Part shown: positions 1 to 10,004 of the stretch, piece after piece
Layout: each line of letters opens with the position of its first letter
How positions within the stretch are numbered: position 1 is the first letter of the stretch
NCBI GenBank assembly: GCA_964016875.1
Contig: OZ024724.1
Coordinates: 17,030,501 to 17,094,500, forward strand
Source: Fallopia convolvulus
Taxonomy: Eukaryota > Streptophyta > Magnoliopsida > Caryophyllales > Polygonaceae
DNA: 64,000 nucleotides
Reading direction: 5' to 3'
The notes under the pieces: generated by a model
Told to the model about the DNA's origin: nothing
Databases searched by the model: none
The model's input: only the letters and a program-made list of their open reading frames with translations
Translations under genes and position numbers: made by a program

Positions 1-72
1 GAGTTATGGCGGTTTGAAAATCCGGGTTCGGTGAAAGGTTTATGTAAGTAAGAAATGTTGGCAAGAATGGAC

Positions 73-192
73 GGGTGCGATCATACCAACACTAATCCAC
101 CGGATCCCATCAGAACTCCTAAGTTAAGCGTGCTTGGGCGAGAATATTACTAGGATGGGTGACCTCCTGGGAAGTCCTCGTGTTGCACCCCT
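73..192 (+). rRNA. 5S rRNA: 5S rRNA gene, copy 1
   Basis: Substitutions G17A, G25C, G48T, G72A, G75T. G17A breaks a helix II pair; G72A lies in the intermediate element. Upstream TTTATG at about -36 in place of TCGATG is linked to several copies of this allele family ('five-change allele' below). Confidence 0.93.
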
Positions 193-403
193 CTTTTTTT
201 CGTTTCTTTAATCGTTGGATCAGATTTTCAAATCGTTCTTTTTTTGCTCGCGTCTATCGAATGGAATGCGTAGGCCTCGAGAAGATCTTTGTTTCGATAA
301 ATTATACGGGCGAATCCGAGCCTCGGGCAAAGAGGTATGGCGGTTTGAAAATCCGGGTTCGGTGAAAGGTCGATGTAAGTAAGAAATGTTCGCAAGAATG
401 GAC

Positions 404-523
404 GGGTGCGATCATACCAGCACTAATGCACGGGATCACATCAGAACTCCGAAGTTAAGCGTGCTTGGGCGAGAGTAGTACTAGGATGGGTGACCTCCTG
501 GGAAGTCCTCGTGTTGCACCCCT
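404..523 (+). rRNA. 5S rRNA: 5S rRNA gene, copy 2
   Basis: Substitutions C29G and C35A (reads CACGGGATCACATC), a linked pair recurring in the array. Upstream -13C. T8 terminator; next gene at 332 bp. Confidence 0.94.
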
Positions 524-735
524 CTTTTTTTTCGTTTTTTTAATAGTTGGATCAGTTTTTCAAATCGTTCTTTTTTTGCTCGCGTCTATCGAATGGAATG
601 CGTAGGCCTCGCGAAGATCTTTGTTTCGATATATTATACGGGCGAATCCGAGACCCGGGCAAAGAGTTATGGCTGTTTGAAAATCCGGGTTCGGTGAAAG
701 GTCGATGTAAGTAAGAAATGTTGGCAACAATGGAC

Positions 736-855
736 GGGTGCGATCATACCAGCACTAATGCACCGGATCCCATCAGAACTCCGAAGTTAAGCGTGCTTGG
801 GCGAGAGTAGTACTAGGATGGGTGACCTCCTGGGAAGTCCTCGTGTTACACCCCT
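736..855 (+). rRNA. 5S rRNA: 5S rRNA gene, copy 3
   Basis: G113A only, which turns the C6-G113 pair of helix I into a C-A mismatch. Upstream -8C. Confidence 0.94.
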
Positions 856-1066
856 CTTTTTTTTCGTTTTTTAATCGTTGGATCGGATTTTCAAGTCGTT
901 CTTTTTTTGCTCGCGTCTATCGAATGGAATGCGTAGGCCTCGAGAAGATCTTTGTTTCGATATATTATATAGGCGAATCCGAGACTCGGGCAAAGAGTTA
1001 TGGTGGTTTGAAAATCCGGGTTCGGTGCAAGGTCGATGTAAGTAAGAAATGTTGGCAAGAATGGAC

Positions 1067-1186
1067 GGTTGCGATCATACCAGCACTAATTCACCGGATT
1101 TCATCAGAACTCCGAAGTTAAGCGTGCTTGGGTGAGAGTAGTACTAGGATGGGTGACCTCCTGGAAAGTCCTCGTGTTGCACCCCT
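1067..1186 (+). rRNA. 5S rRNA: 5S rRNA gene, copy 4
   Basis: G3T, G25T, C34T, C35T, C67T, G99A. Helix I is broken at position 3 and the intermediate element is changed. One of the most altered full-length alleles. The following spacer also has private changes (GGTTCGGATTATC). Next gene at 330 bp. Confidence 0.9.
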
Positions 1187-1396
1187 CTTTTTTTCGTTTT
1201 TTAATCGTTGGTTCGGATTATCAAGTCGTTCTTTTTTTGCTCGCGTCTATCGAACGGAATGCGTAGGCCTCGGGAAGATCTTTGTTTCGATATATTATAC
1301 GGGCGAATCCGAGACCCGGGCAAAGAGTTATGGCGGTTTGAAAATCCGGGTTCGGTGAAAGGTCGATGTAAGTAAGAAATGTTGGCAACAATGGAC

Positions 1397-1516
1397 GGGT
1401 GCGATCATACCAGCATTAATGCACCGGATCCCATCAGAACTCCGAAGTTAAGCGTGCTTGGGCGAGAGTAGTACTAGGATGGGTGACCTCCTGGGAAGTC
1501 CTCGTGTTGCACCCCT
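1397..1516 (+). rRNA. 5S rRNA: 5S rRNA gene, copy 5
   Basis: C20T only, giving a G-U wobble in helix II. Upstream -8C. Confidence 0.95.
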
Positions 1517-1727
1517 CTTTTTTTCGTTTCTTTAATCGTTGGATCGGATTTTCAAGTCGTTCTTTTTTTGCTCGCGTCTATCGAATGGAATGCGTAGGCC
1601 TCGCGAAGATCTTTGTTTCGATAAATTATACGGGCGAATCCGAGACCCGGGCAAAGAGTTATGGCGGTTTGAAAATCCGGGTTCGGTGAAAGGTCGATGT
1701 AAGTAAGAAATGTTGGCAAGAATGGAC

Positions 1728-1847
1728 GGGTGCGATCATACCAGCACTAATGCACCGGATCCCATCAGAACTCCGAAGTTAAGCGTGCTTGGGCGAGAGT
1801 AGTACTAGGATGGGTGACCTCCTGGGAAGTCCTCGTGTTACACCCCT
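1728..1847 (+). rRNA. 5S rRNA: 5S rRNA gene, copy 6
   Basis: G113A only (helix I mismatch). T8 terminator. Confidence 0.94.
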
Positions 1848-2058
1848 CTTTTTTTTCGTTTTTTAATCGTTGGATCGGATTTTGAAGTCGTTCTTTTTTT
1901 GCTCGCGTCTATCGAATGGAATGCGTAGGCCTCGAGAAGATCTTTGTTTCGATATATTATACAGGCGAATCTGAGACCCGGGCAAAGAGTTATGGCGGTT
2001 TGAAAATCCGGGTTCGGTGCAAGGTCGATGTAAGTAAGAAATGTTGGCAAGAATGGAC

Positions 2059-2178
2059 GGGTGCGATCATACCAACACTAATCCACCGGATCCCATCAGA
2101 ACTCCGAAGTTAAGCGTGCTTGGGTGAGAGTAGTACTAGGATGGGTGACCTCCTGGGAAGTCCTAGTGTTGCACCCCT
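2059..2178 (+). rRNA. 5S rRNA: 5S rRNA gene, copy 7
   Basis: G17A, G25C, C67T, C107A. Looks like a recombinant of the 17A/25C allele with a C67T allele. Confidence 0.93.
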
Positions 2179-2389
2179 CTTTTTTTCGTTTTCTTAATCG
2201 TTGGATCGGATTTTGAAGTCGTTCTTTTTTTGCTCGCGTCTATCGAACGAAATGCGTAGGCCTCGAGAAGGTCTTTGTTTCGATATATTATACGGGCGAA
2301 TCCGAGACCCGGGCAAAGAGTTATGGCGGTTTGAAAATCCGGGTTCGGTGAAAGGTTTATGTAAGTAAGAAATGTTGGCAAGAATGGAC

Positions 2390-2509
2390 GGGTGCGATCA
2401 TACCAACACTAATCCACCGGATCCCATCAGAACTCCTAAGTTAAGCGTGCTTGGGCGAGAATATTACTAGGATGGGTGACCTCCTGGGAAGTCCTCGTGT
2501 TGCACCCCT
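2390..2509 (+). rRNA. 5S rRNA: 5S rRNA gene, copy 8
   Basis: Five-change allele as copy 1 (G17A, G25C, G48T, G72A, G75T), with upstream TTTATG. Confidence 0.93.
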
Positions 2510-2720
2510 CTTTTTTTCGTTTCTTTAATCGTTGGATCAGATTTTCAAATCGTTCTTTTTTTGCTCGCGTCTATCGAATGGAATGCGTAGGCCTCGAGAA
2601 GATCTTTGTTTCGATAAATTATACGGGCGAATCCGAGCCTCGGGCAAAGAGGTATGGCGGTTTGAAAATCCGGGTTCGGTGAAAGGTCGATGTAAGTAAG
2701 AAATGTTCGCAAGAATGGAC

Positions 2721-2840
2721 GGGTGCGATCATACCAGCACTAATGCACCGGATCCCATCAGAACTCCGAAGTTAAGCGTGCTTGGGTGAGAGTAGTACTA
2801 GGATGGGTGACCTCCTGGGAAGTCCTCGTGTTGCACCCCT
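2721..2840 (+). rRNA. 5S rRNA: 5S rRNA gene, copy 9
   Basis: C67T only (CpG to TpG in the intermediate element). Upstream -13C. Next gene at 330 bp. Confidence 0.95.
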
Positions 2841-2963
2841 CTTTTTTTCGTTTTTTAATCGTTGGATCGGATTTTCAAGTCGTTCTTTTTTTGCTCGCGT
2901 CTATCGAACGGAATGCGTAGGCCTCGGGAAGATATTTGTTTCGATATATTATACGGGCGAATC

Positions 2964-3008
2964 CGAGACCCGGGCAAAGAGTTATGGCGGTTTGAAAATC
3001 CGGGTTCG
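2964..3008. repeat. Inverted repeat in the spacer upstream of copy 10
   Basis: CGAGACCCGG at 2964-2973 pairs with CCGGGTTCG at 3000-3008, with one unpaired G, around a loop of 26 bases. It recurs at the same place, some 43-87 bases before the gene start, in most units. Some units weaken it: CCTGGACAA in place of CCCGGGCAA, or CCGAGTTCGG in place of CCGGGTTCGG. No role is known to me. Confidence 0.6.
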
Positions 3009-3022
3009 GTGAAAGGTCGATG

Positions 3023-3050
3023 TAAGTAAGAAATGTTGGCAAGAATGGAC
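3023..3050 (+). promoter_or_regulatory. 5S upstream promoter (reference copy 10)
   Basis: Shown for the consensus gene at 3051. TAAGTA lies at -28 to -23, GC at -12/-11 (3039-3040) and C at -1 (3050). This is the arrangement of upstream elements known for plant 5S genes. The same layout precedes every gene in the window. Recurrent variants are C at -13, C at -8, C at -5, C at -3, T at -22 and A at -15; none of them removes the GC or the -1 C. Confidence 0.8.
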
Positions 3051-3170
3051 GGGTGCGATCATACCAGCACTAATGCACCGGATCCCATCAGAACTCCGAA
3101 GTTAAGCGTGCTTGGGCGAGAGTAGTACTAGGATGGGTGACCTCCTGGGAAGTCCTCGTGTTGCACCCCT
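3051..3170 (+). rRNA. 5S rRNA: 5S rRNA gene, copy 10 (consensus, reference)
   Basis: Matches the window consensus at all 120 positions. Helix I pairs GGGUGCGA with UUGCACCC without a break (one G-U), and box A, intermediate element and box C are intact. The product is the 5S RNA of the large ribosomal subunit. Upstream TATA-like block, GC and -1 C are present, and a T7 run follows. A strong candidate for an active template. Confidence 0.98.
3100..3147 (+). promoter_or_regulatory. 5S internal control region (reference copy 10)
   Basis: Box A (about gene positions 50-64), intermediate element (67-72) and box C (80-97) of the reference gene. This is the TFIIIA binding region by homology to known 5S genes. 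In other copies C67T hits the intermediate element, G82A, C95T and T96A hit box C, and C57/G58 changes hit box A. Confidence 0.75.
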
Positions 3171-3178
3171 CTTTTTTT
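3171..3178 (+). terminator. RNA polymerase III terminator (reference copy 10)
   Basis: The gene ends GCACCCCT and is followed by C and seven T. Across the array this run is T7 or T8 in most copies. It is shortened or split in defined classes: TGTTTTT, TTTTCTT, TTTTGTTTT and TTTTTTCC. Two further T-runs follow within about 60 bp of each gene and could act as back-up terminators. Confidence 0.85.
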
Positions 3179-3381
3179 CGTTTCTTTAATCGTTGGATCG
3201 GATTTTCAAGTCGTTCTTTTTTTGCTCGCGTCTATCGAATGGAATGCGTAGGCTTCGCGAAGATCTTTGTTTCGATAAATTATACGGGCGAATCCGAGAC
3301 CCGGGCAAAGAGTTATGGCGGTTTGAAAATCCGGGTTCGGTGAAAGGTCGATGTAAGTAAGAAATGTTGGCAAGAATGGAC

Positions 3382-3501
3382 GGGTGCGATCATACCAGCA
3401 CTAATGCACCGGATCCCATCAGAACTCCGAAGTTAAGCGTGCTTGGGCGAGAGTAGTACTAGGATGGGTGACCTCCTGGGAAGTCCTCGTGTTACACCCC
3501 T
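3382..3501 (+). rRNA. 5S rRNA: 5S rRNA gene, copy 11
   Basis: G113A only. T8 terminator. Confidence 0.94.
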
Positions 3502-3712
3502 CTTTTTTTTCGTTTTTTAATCGTTGGATCGGATTTTCAAGTCGTTCTTTTTTTGCTCGCGTCTATCGAATGGAATGCGTAGGCCTCGAGAAGATCTTTG
3601 TTTCGATAAATTATACGGGCGAATCCGAGCCTCGGGCAAAGAGGTATGGCGGTTTGAAAATCCGGGTTCGGTGAAAGGTCGATGTAAGTAAGAAATGTTC
3701 GCAAGAATGGAC

Positions 3713-3832
3713 GGGTGCGATCATACCAGCACTAATGCACGGGATCACATCAGAACTCCGAAGTTAAGCGTGCTTGGGCGAGAGTAGTACTAGGATGGGT
3801 GACCTCCTGGGAAGTCCTCGTGTTGCACCCCT
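3713..3832 (+). rRNA. 5S rRNA: 5S rRNA gene, copy 12
   Basis: C29G, C35A. Upstream -13C. Spacer carries ATGCTTAGG in place of ATGCGTAGG, a marker shared only with copy 44. Next gene at 332 bp. Confidence 0.94.
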
Positions 3833-4044
3833 CTTTTTTTTCGTTTTTTTAATAGTTGGATCAGTTTTTCAAATCGTTCTTTTTTTGCTCGCGTCTATCG
3901 AATGGAATGCTTAGGCCTCGCGAAGATCTTTGTTTCGATATATTATACGGGCGAATCCGAGACCCGGGCAAAGAGTTATGGCTGTTTGAAAATCCGGGTT
4001 CGGTGAAAGGTCGATGTAAGTAAGAAATGTTGGCAACAATGGAC

Positions 4045-4164
4045 GGGTGCGATCATACCAGCACTAATGCACCGGATCCCATCAGAACTCCGAAGTTAAG
4101 CGTGCTTGGGCGAGAGTAGTACTAGGATGGGTGACCTCCTGGGAAGTCCTCGTGTTACACCCCT
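4045..4164 (+). rRNA. 5S rRNA: 5S rRNA gene, copy 13
   Basis: G113A only. Upstream -8C. Confidence 0.94.
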
Positions 4165-4375
4165 CTTTTTTTTCGTTTTTTAATCGTTGGATCGGATTTT
4201 CAAGTCGTTCTTTTTTTGCTCGCGTCTATCGAATGGAATGCGTAGGCCTCGCGAAGATCTTTGTTTCGATAAATTATACGGGCGAATCCGAGACCCGGGC
4301 AAAGAGTTATGGCGGTTTGAAAATCCGGGTTCGGTGAAAGGTCGATGTAAGTAAGAAATGTTGGCAAGAATGGAC

Positions 4376-4495
4376 GGGTGCGATCATACCAGCACTAATG
4401 CACCGGATCCCATCAGAACTCCGAAGTTAAGCGTGCTTGGGCGAGAGTAGTACTAGGATGGGTGACCTCCTGGGAAGTCCTCGTGTTACACCCCT
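4376..4495 (+). rRNA. 5S rRNA: 5S rRNA gene, copy 14
   Basis: G113A only. Confidence 0.94.
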
Positions 4496-4706
4496 CTTTT
4501 TTTTCGTTTTTTAATCGTTGGATCGGATTTTCAAGTCGTTCTTTTTTTGCTCGCGTCTATCGAATGGAATGCGTAGGCCTCGAGAAGATCTTTGTTTCGA
4601 TATATTATACAGGCGAATCTGAGACCCGGGCAAAGAGTTATGGCGGTTTGAAAATCCGGGTTCGGTGCAAGGTCGATGTAAGTAAGAAATGTTGGCAAGA
4701 ATGGAC

Positions 4707-4826
4707 GGGTGCGATCATACCAACACTAATCCACCGGATCCCATCAGAACTCCGAAGTTAAGCGTGCTTGGGTGAGAGTAGTACTAGGATGGGTGACCTC
4801 CTGGGAAGTCCTAGTGTTGCACCCCT
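4707..4826 (+). rRNA. 5S rRNA: 5S rRNA gene, copy 15
   Basis: G17A, G25C, C67T, C107A; same allele as copy 7. Confidence 0.93.
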
Positions 4827-5037
4827 CTTTTTTTCGTTTTCTTAATCGTTGGATCGGATTTTGAAGTCGTTCTTTTTTTGCTCGCGTCTATCGAACGAAA
4901 TGCGTAGGCCTCGAGAAGGTCTTTGTTTCGATATATTATACGGGCGAATCCGAGACCCGGGCAAAGAGTTATGGCGGTTTGAAAATCCGGGTTCGGTGAA
5001 AGGTTTATGTAAGTAAGAAATGTTGGCAAGAATGGAC

Positions 5038-5157
5038 GGGTGCGATCATACCAACACTAATCCACCGGATCCCATCAGAACTCCTAAGTTAAGCGTGCTT
5101 GGGCGAGAATATTACTAGGATGGGTGACCTCCTGGGAAGTCCTCGTGTTGCACCCCT
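5038..5157 (+). rRNA. 5S rRNA: 5S rRNA gene, copy 16
   Basis: Five-change allele as copy 1, with upstream TTTATG. Confidence 0.93.
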
Positions 5158-5368
5158 CTTTTTTTCGTTTCTTTAATCGTTGGATCAGATTTTCAAATCG
5201 TTCTTTTTTTGCTCGCGTCTATCGAATGGAATGCGTAGGCCTCGAGAAGATCTTTGTTTCGATAAATTATACGGGCGAATCCGAGCCTCGGGCAAAGAGG
5301 TATGGCGGTTTGAAAATCCGGGTTCGGTGAAAGGTCGATGTAAGTAAGAAATGTTCGCAAGAATGGAC

Positions 5369-5488
5369 GGGTGCGATCATACCAGCACTAATGCACGGGA
5401 TCACATCAGAACTCCGAAGTTAAGCGTGCTTGGGCGAGAGTAGTACTAGGATGGGTGACCTCCTGGGAAGTCCTCGTGTTGCACCCCT
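5369..5488 (+). rRNA. 5S rRNA: 5S rRNA gene, copy 17
   Basis: C29G, C35A. Upstream -13C. Next gene at 332 bp. Confidence 0.94.
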
Positions 5489-5700
5489 CTTTTTTTTCGT
5501 TTTTTTAATAGTTGGATCAGTTTTTCAAATCGTTCTTTTTTTGCTCGCGTCTATCGAATGGAATGCGTAGGCCTCGCGAAGATCTTTGTTTCGATATATT
5601 ATACGGGCGAATCCGAGACCCGGGCAAAGAGTTATGGCTGTTTGAAAATCCGGGTTCGGTGAAAGGTCGATGTAAGTAAGAAATGTTGGCAACAATGGAC

Positions 5701-5820
5701 GGGTGCGATCATACCAGCACTAATGCACCGGATCCCATCAGAACTCCGAAGTTAAGCGTGCTTGGGCGAGAGTAGTACTAGGATGGGTGACCTCCTGGGA
5801 AGTCCTCGTGTTACACCCCT
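5701..5820 (+). rRNA. 5S rRNA: 5S rRNA gene, copy 18
   Basis: G113A. Upstream -8C. Spacer reads GACTCGAGCAAAG, which weakens the inverted repeat. Confidence 0.94.
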
Positions 5821-6031
5821 CTTTTTTTTCGTTTTTTAATCGTTGGATCGGATTTTCAAGTCGTTCTTTTTTTGCTCGCGTCTATCGAATGGAATGCGTA
5901 GGCCTCGAGAAGATCTTTGTTTCGATATATTATATAGGCGAATCCGAGACTCGAGCAAAGAGTTATGGTGGTTTGAAAATCCGGGTTCGGTGCAAGGTCG
6001 ATGTAAGTAAGAAATGTTGGCAAGAATGGAC

Positions 6032-6151
6032 GGTTGCGATCATACCAGCACTAATTCACCGGATTTCATCAGAACTCCGAAGTTAAGCGTGCTTGGGTGA
6101 GAGTAGTACTAGGATGGGTGACCTCCTGGAAAGTCCTCGTGTTGCACCCCT
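6032..6151 (+). rRNA. 5S rRNA: 5S rRNA gene, copy 19
   Basis: G3T, G25T, C34T, C35T, C67T, G99A; same allele as copy 4. Next gene at 330 bp. Confidence 0.9.
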
Positions 6152-6361
6152 CTTTTTTTCGTTTTTTAATCGTTGGATCGGATTTTCAAGTCGTTCTTTT
6201 TTTGCTCGCGTCTATCGAACGGAATGCGTAGGCCTCGGGAAGATCATTGTTTCGATATATTATACGGGCGAATCCGAGACCCGGGCAAAGAGTTATGGCG
6301 GTTTGAAAATCCGGGTTCGGTGAAAGGTCGATGTAAGTAAGAAATGTTGGCAAGAATGGAC

Positions 6362-6481
6362 GGTTGCGATCATACCAGCACTAATGCACCGGATCCCATC
6401 AGAACTCCGAAGTTAAGCGTGCTTGGGCGAGAGGATTACTAGGATGGGTGACCTCCTGGGAAGTCCTCGTGTTGCACCCCT
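6362..6481 (+). rRNA. 5S rRNA: 5S rRNA gene, copy 20
   Basis: G3T, T73G, G75T. Helix I mismatch. Confidence 0.93.
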
Positions 6482-6692
6482 CTTTTTTTCGTTTCTTTAA
6501 TCGTTGGATCGGATTTTCAAGTCGTTCTTTTTTTGCTCGCGTCTATCGAATGGAATGCGTAGGCCTCGCGAAGATCTTTATTTCGATAAATTATACGGGC
6601 GAATCCGAGACCCGGGCAAAGAGTTATGGCGGTTTGAAAATCCGGGTTCGGTGAAAGGTCGATGTAAGTAAGAAATGTTGGCAAGAATGGAC

Positions 6693-6812
6693 GGGTGCGA
6701 TCATACCAGCACTAATGCACCGGATCCCATCAGAACTCCGAAGTTAAGCGTGCTTGGGCGAGAATAGTACTAGGATGGGTGACCTCCTGGGAAGTCCTCG
6801 TGTTACACCCCT
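6693..6812 (+). rRNA. 5S rRNA: 5S rRNA gene, copy 21
   Basis: G72A, G113A. Terminator split as TTTTGTTTT. Next gene at 332 bp. Confidence 0.93.
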
Positions 6813-7024
6813 CTTTTGTTTTCGTTTTTTAATCGTTGGATCGGATTTTCAAGTCGTTCTTTTTTTGCTCGCGTCTATCGAATGGAATGCGTAGGCCTCG
6901 AGAAGATCTTTGTTTCGATAAATTATACGGGCGAATCCGAGCCTCGGGCAAAGAGGTATGGCGGTTTGAAAATCCGGGTTCGGTGAAAGGTCGATGTAAG
7001 TAAGAAATGTTGGCAAGAATGGAC

Positions 7025-7144
7025 GGTTGCGATCATACCAGCACTAATGCACCGGATCCCATCAGAACTCCGAAGTTAAGCGTGCTTGGGTGAGAGTAGT
7101 ACTAGGATGGGTGACCTCTTGGGAAGTCCTCGTGTTGCACCCCT
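7025..7144 (+). rRNA. 5S rRNA: 5S rRNA gene, copy 22
   Basis: G3T, C67T, C95T: helix I, intermediate element and box C all touched. Next gene at 332 bp. Confidence 0.92.
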
Positions 7145-7356
7145 CTTTTTTTTCGTTTTTTTAATAGTTGGATCAGTTTTTCAAATCGTTCTTTTTTTGC
7201 TCGCGTCTATCGAACGAAATGCGTAGGCCTCGAGAAGGTCTTTGTTTCGATATATTATACGGGCGAATCCGAGACCCGGGCAAAGAGTTATAGCGATTTG
7301 AAAATCCGGGTTCGGTGAAAGGTTTATGTAAGTAAGAAATGTTGGCAAGAATGGAC

Positions 7357-7476
7357 GGGTGCGATCATACCAACACTAATCCACCGGATCCCATCAGAAC
7401 TCCTAAGTTAAGCGTGCTTGGGCGAGAATATTACTAGGATGGGTGACCTCCTGGGAAGTCCTCGTGTTGCACCCCT
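7357..7476 (+). rRNA. 5S rRNA: 5S rRNA gene, copy 23
   Basis: Five-change allele as copy 1, with upstream TTTATG. Spacer after it has GCGATTTTAAATCC (one base shorter). Next gene at 330 bp. Confidence 0.93.
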
Positions 7477-7686
7477 CTTTTTTTCGTTTCTTTAATCGTT
7501 GGATCGGATTTTCAAGTCGTTCTTTTGTTGCTCGCGTCTATCGAATGGAATGCGTAGGCCTAGAGAAGATCTTTGTTTCGATATATTATACGGGCGAATC
7601 CGAGACCCGAGCAAAGAGTTATGGCGATTTTAAATCCGGGTTCGGTGAAAGGTCGATGTAAGTAAGAAATGTTGGCAAGAATGGAC

Positions 7687-7806
7687 GGGTGCGATCATAC
7701 CAGCACTAATGCACGGGATCACATCAGAACTCCGAAGTTAAGCGTGCTTGGGCGAGAGTAGTACTAGGATGGGTGACCTCCTGGGAAGTCCTCGTGTTGC
7801 ACCCCT
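7687..7806 (+). rRNA. 5S rRNA: 5S rRNA gene, copy 24
   Basis: C29G, C35A. Next gene at 332 bp. Confidence 0.94.
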
Positions 7807-8018
7807 CTTTTTTTTCGTTTTTTTAATAGTTGGATCAGTTTTTCAAATCGTTCTTTTTTTGCTCGCGTCTATCGAATGGAATGCGTAGGCCTCGCGAAGA
7901 TCTTTGTTTCGATATATTATACGGGCGAATCCGAGACCCGGGCAAAGAGTTATGGCGGTTTGAAAATCCGGGTTCGGTGAAAGGTCGATGTAAGTAAGAA
8001 ATGTTGGCAACAATGGAC

Positions 8019-8138
8019 GGGTGCGATCATACCAGCACTAATGCACCGGATCCCATCAGAACTCCGAAGTTAAGCGTGCTTGGGCGAGAGTAGTACTAGG
8101 ATGGGTGACCTCCTGGGAAGTCCTCGTGTTGCACCCCT
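8019..8138 (+). rRNA. 5S rRNA: 5S rRNA gene, copy 25 (consensus)
   Basis: No substitution; T7 terminator; upstream -8C. Probable functional template. Confidence 0.97.
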
Positions 8139-8349
8139 CTTTTTTTCGTTTCTTTAATCGTTGGATCGGATTTTCAAGTCGTTCTTTTTTTGCTCGCGTC
8201 TATCGAATGGAATGCGTAGGCCTCGAGAAGATCTTTGTTTCGATAAATTATACGGGCGAATCCGAGCCTCGGGCAAAGAGGTATGGCGGTTTGAAAATCC
8301 GGGTTCGGTGAAAGGTCGATGTAAGTATGAAATGTTCGCAAGAATGGAC

Positions 8350-8469
8350 GGGTGCGATCATACCAGCACTAATGCACGGGATCACATCAGAACTCCGAAG
8401 TTAAGCGTGCTTGGGCGAGAGTAGTACTAGGATGGGTGACCTCCTGGGAAGTCCTCGTGTTGCACCCCT
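8350..8469 (+). rRNA. 5S rRNA: 5S rRNA gene, copy 26
   Basis: C29G, C35A. Upstream -22T and -13C. Next gene at 332 bp. Confidence 0.94.
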
Positions 8470-8681
8470 CTTTTTTTTCGTTTTTTTAATAGTTGGATCA
8501 GTTTTTCAAATCGTTCTTTTTTTGCTCGCGTCTATCGAATGCAATGCGTAGGCCTCGCGAAAATCTTTGTTTCGATATATTATACGGGCGAATCCGAGAC
8601 CCGGGCAAAGAGTTATGGCGGTTTGAAAATCCGGGTTCGGTGCAAGGTCGATGTAAGTAAGAAATGTTGGCAAGAATGGAC

Positions 8682-8801
8682 GGTTGCGATCATACCAGCA
8701 CTAATGCACCGGATCCCATCAGAACTCCGAAGTTAAGCGTGCTTGGGTGAGAGTAGTACTAGGATGGGTGACCTCTTGGGAAGTCCTCGTGTTGCACCCC
8801 T
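8682..8801 (+). rRNA. 5S rRNA: 5S rRNA gene, copy 27
   Basis: G3T, C67T, C95T. Next gene at 330 bp. Confidence 0.92.
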
Positions 8802-9011
8802 CTTTTTTTCGTTTTTTAATCGTTGGATCGGATTTTCAAGTCGTTCTTTTTTTGCTCGCGTCTATCGAATGGAATGCGTAGGCCTCGGGAAGATCTTTGT
8901 TTCGATATATTATACGGGCGAATCCGAGACCCGGGCAAAGAGTTATGGCGGTTTGAAAATCCGGGTTCGGTGAAAGGTCGATGTAAGTAAGAAATGTTGG
9001 CAAGAATGGAC

Positions 9012-9131
9012 GGGTGCGATCATACCAACACTAATCCACCGGATCCCATCAGAACTCCGAAGTTAAGCGTGCTTGGGCGAGAGGATTACTAGGATGGGTG
9101 ACCTCCTGGGAAGTCCTCGTGTTGCACCCCT
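9012..9131 (+). rRNA. 5S rRNA: 5S rRNA gene, copy 28
   Basis: G17A, G25C, T73G, G75T. Terminator T6 then CC. Confidence 0.93.
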
Positions 9132-9342
9132 CTTTTTTCCGTTTCTTTAATCGTTGGATCGGATTTTCAAGTCGTTCTTTTTTTGCTCGCGTCTATCGAA
9201 TGGAATGCGTAGGCCTCGAGAAGATCTTTGTTTCGATATATTATTCGGGCGAATCCGAGACCCGCGCAAAGAGTTATGGCGGTTTGAAAATCCGGGTTCG
9301 GTGAAAGGTCGATGTAAGTAAGAAATGTTGGCAAGAATGGAC

Positions 9343-9462
9343 GGGTGCGATCATACCAGCACTAATGCACCGGATCCCATCAGAACTCCGAAGTTAAGCG
9401 TGCTTGGGCGAGAGTAGTACTAGGATGGGTGACCTCCTGGGAAGTCCTCGTGTTGCACCCCT
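9343..9462 (+). rRNA. 5S rRNA: 5S rRNA gene, copy 29 (consensus)
   Basis: No substitution; T7 terminator. Spacer carries GCTCGAGTGTATCG in place of GCTCGCGTCTATCG. Confidence 0.97.
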
Positions 9463-9673
9463 CTTTTTTTCGTTTCTTTAATCGTTGGATCGGATTTTCA
9501 AGTCGTTCTTTTTTTGCTCGAGTGTATCGAACGGAATGCGTAGGCCTCGAGAAGATCTTTGTTTCGATATATTATACGGGCGAATCCGAGACCCGGGCAA
9601 AGAGTTATGGCGGTTTGAAAATCCGGGTTCGGTGAAAGGTCGATGTAAGTAAGAAATGTTGGCAAGAATGGAC

Positions 9674-9793
9674 GGGTGCGATCATACCAGCACTAATGCA
9701 CCGGATCCCATCAGAACTCCGAAGTTAAGCGTGCTTGGGCGAAGGTATTACTAGGATGGGTGACCTCCTAGGAAGTCCTAGTGTTGCACCCCT
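9674..9793 (+). rRNA. 5S rRNA: 5S rRNA gene, copy 30
   Basis: G70A, A71G, G75T, G97A, C107A. Changes sit in the intermediate element and at the edge of box C. A linked set recurring in the array. Confidence 0.92.
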
Positions 9794-10004
9794 CTTTTTT
9801 TCGTTTCTTTAATCGTTGGATCAGATTTTCAAATCGTTCTTTTTTTGCTCGCGTCTATCGAATGGAATGCGTAGGCCTCGAGAAGATCTTTGTTTCGATA
9901 AATTATACGGGCGAATCCGAGCCTCGGGCAAAGAGGTATGGCGGTTTGAAAATCCGGGTTCGGTGAAAGGTCGATGTAAGTAAGAAATGTTCGCAAGAAT
10001 GGAC

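Larger units (their letters stand above)
2841..3050 (+). other. Representative intergenic spacer (between copies 9 and 10)
   Basis: This 210-bp spacer stands for all the others. In order it holds the terminator T-run, a second T-run before AATCGTTGGATC, a third run after GTCGTTC, a GC-richer stretch with AGGCCTCG and AGATCT, the AT block GATATATTATAC (or GATAAATTATAC), the inverted repeat, and the upstream promoter. I see no open reading frame with coding character and no second transcript signal in it. Spacers vary by point changes and T-run length, not by inserted sequence. Confidence 0.85.
2490..7686 (+). repeat. Segment copied at +10,594 bp (copy 1)
   Basis: From the 3' end of gene 8 to the end of unit 23. 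Matches about 13,084-18,280 unit for unit (genes 9-23 against 41-55). Differences I saw include C114A at 14,752, C46T in gene 50 and one spacer base in unit 18. Confidence 0.85.

Noticed and set aside
159..365. Recurrent open frames of 60-99 codons that start at GTG or ATG inside the 5S gene and run into the spacer
   Set aside because: They are one frame of the 331-bp unit seen again and again. They overlap the 5S gene, rely mostly on GTG or TTG starts, change frame content with T-run length, and show no coding-type substitution pattern.
1838..2050. Minus-strand open frames of about 63-72 codons (such as 1838-2050, 25,204-24,998 and 47,841-47,635)
   Set aside because: They are the reverse reading of spacer plus gene. 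They occur only in units where point changes happen to remove stops and have no promoter or conservation of their own.
3000..3015. Possible tRNA or SINE internal promoter (GGTTCGGTG) in the spacer
   Set aside because: Only the first six bases fit a B box, there is no box A at the right distance upstream, and no cloverleaf can be drawn.
3021..3030. GTAAGTAAG before each gene, a good match to a splice donor
   Set aside because: It coincides with the TATA-like block at -28 of the Pol III promoter, and no exon or acceptor accompanies it.
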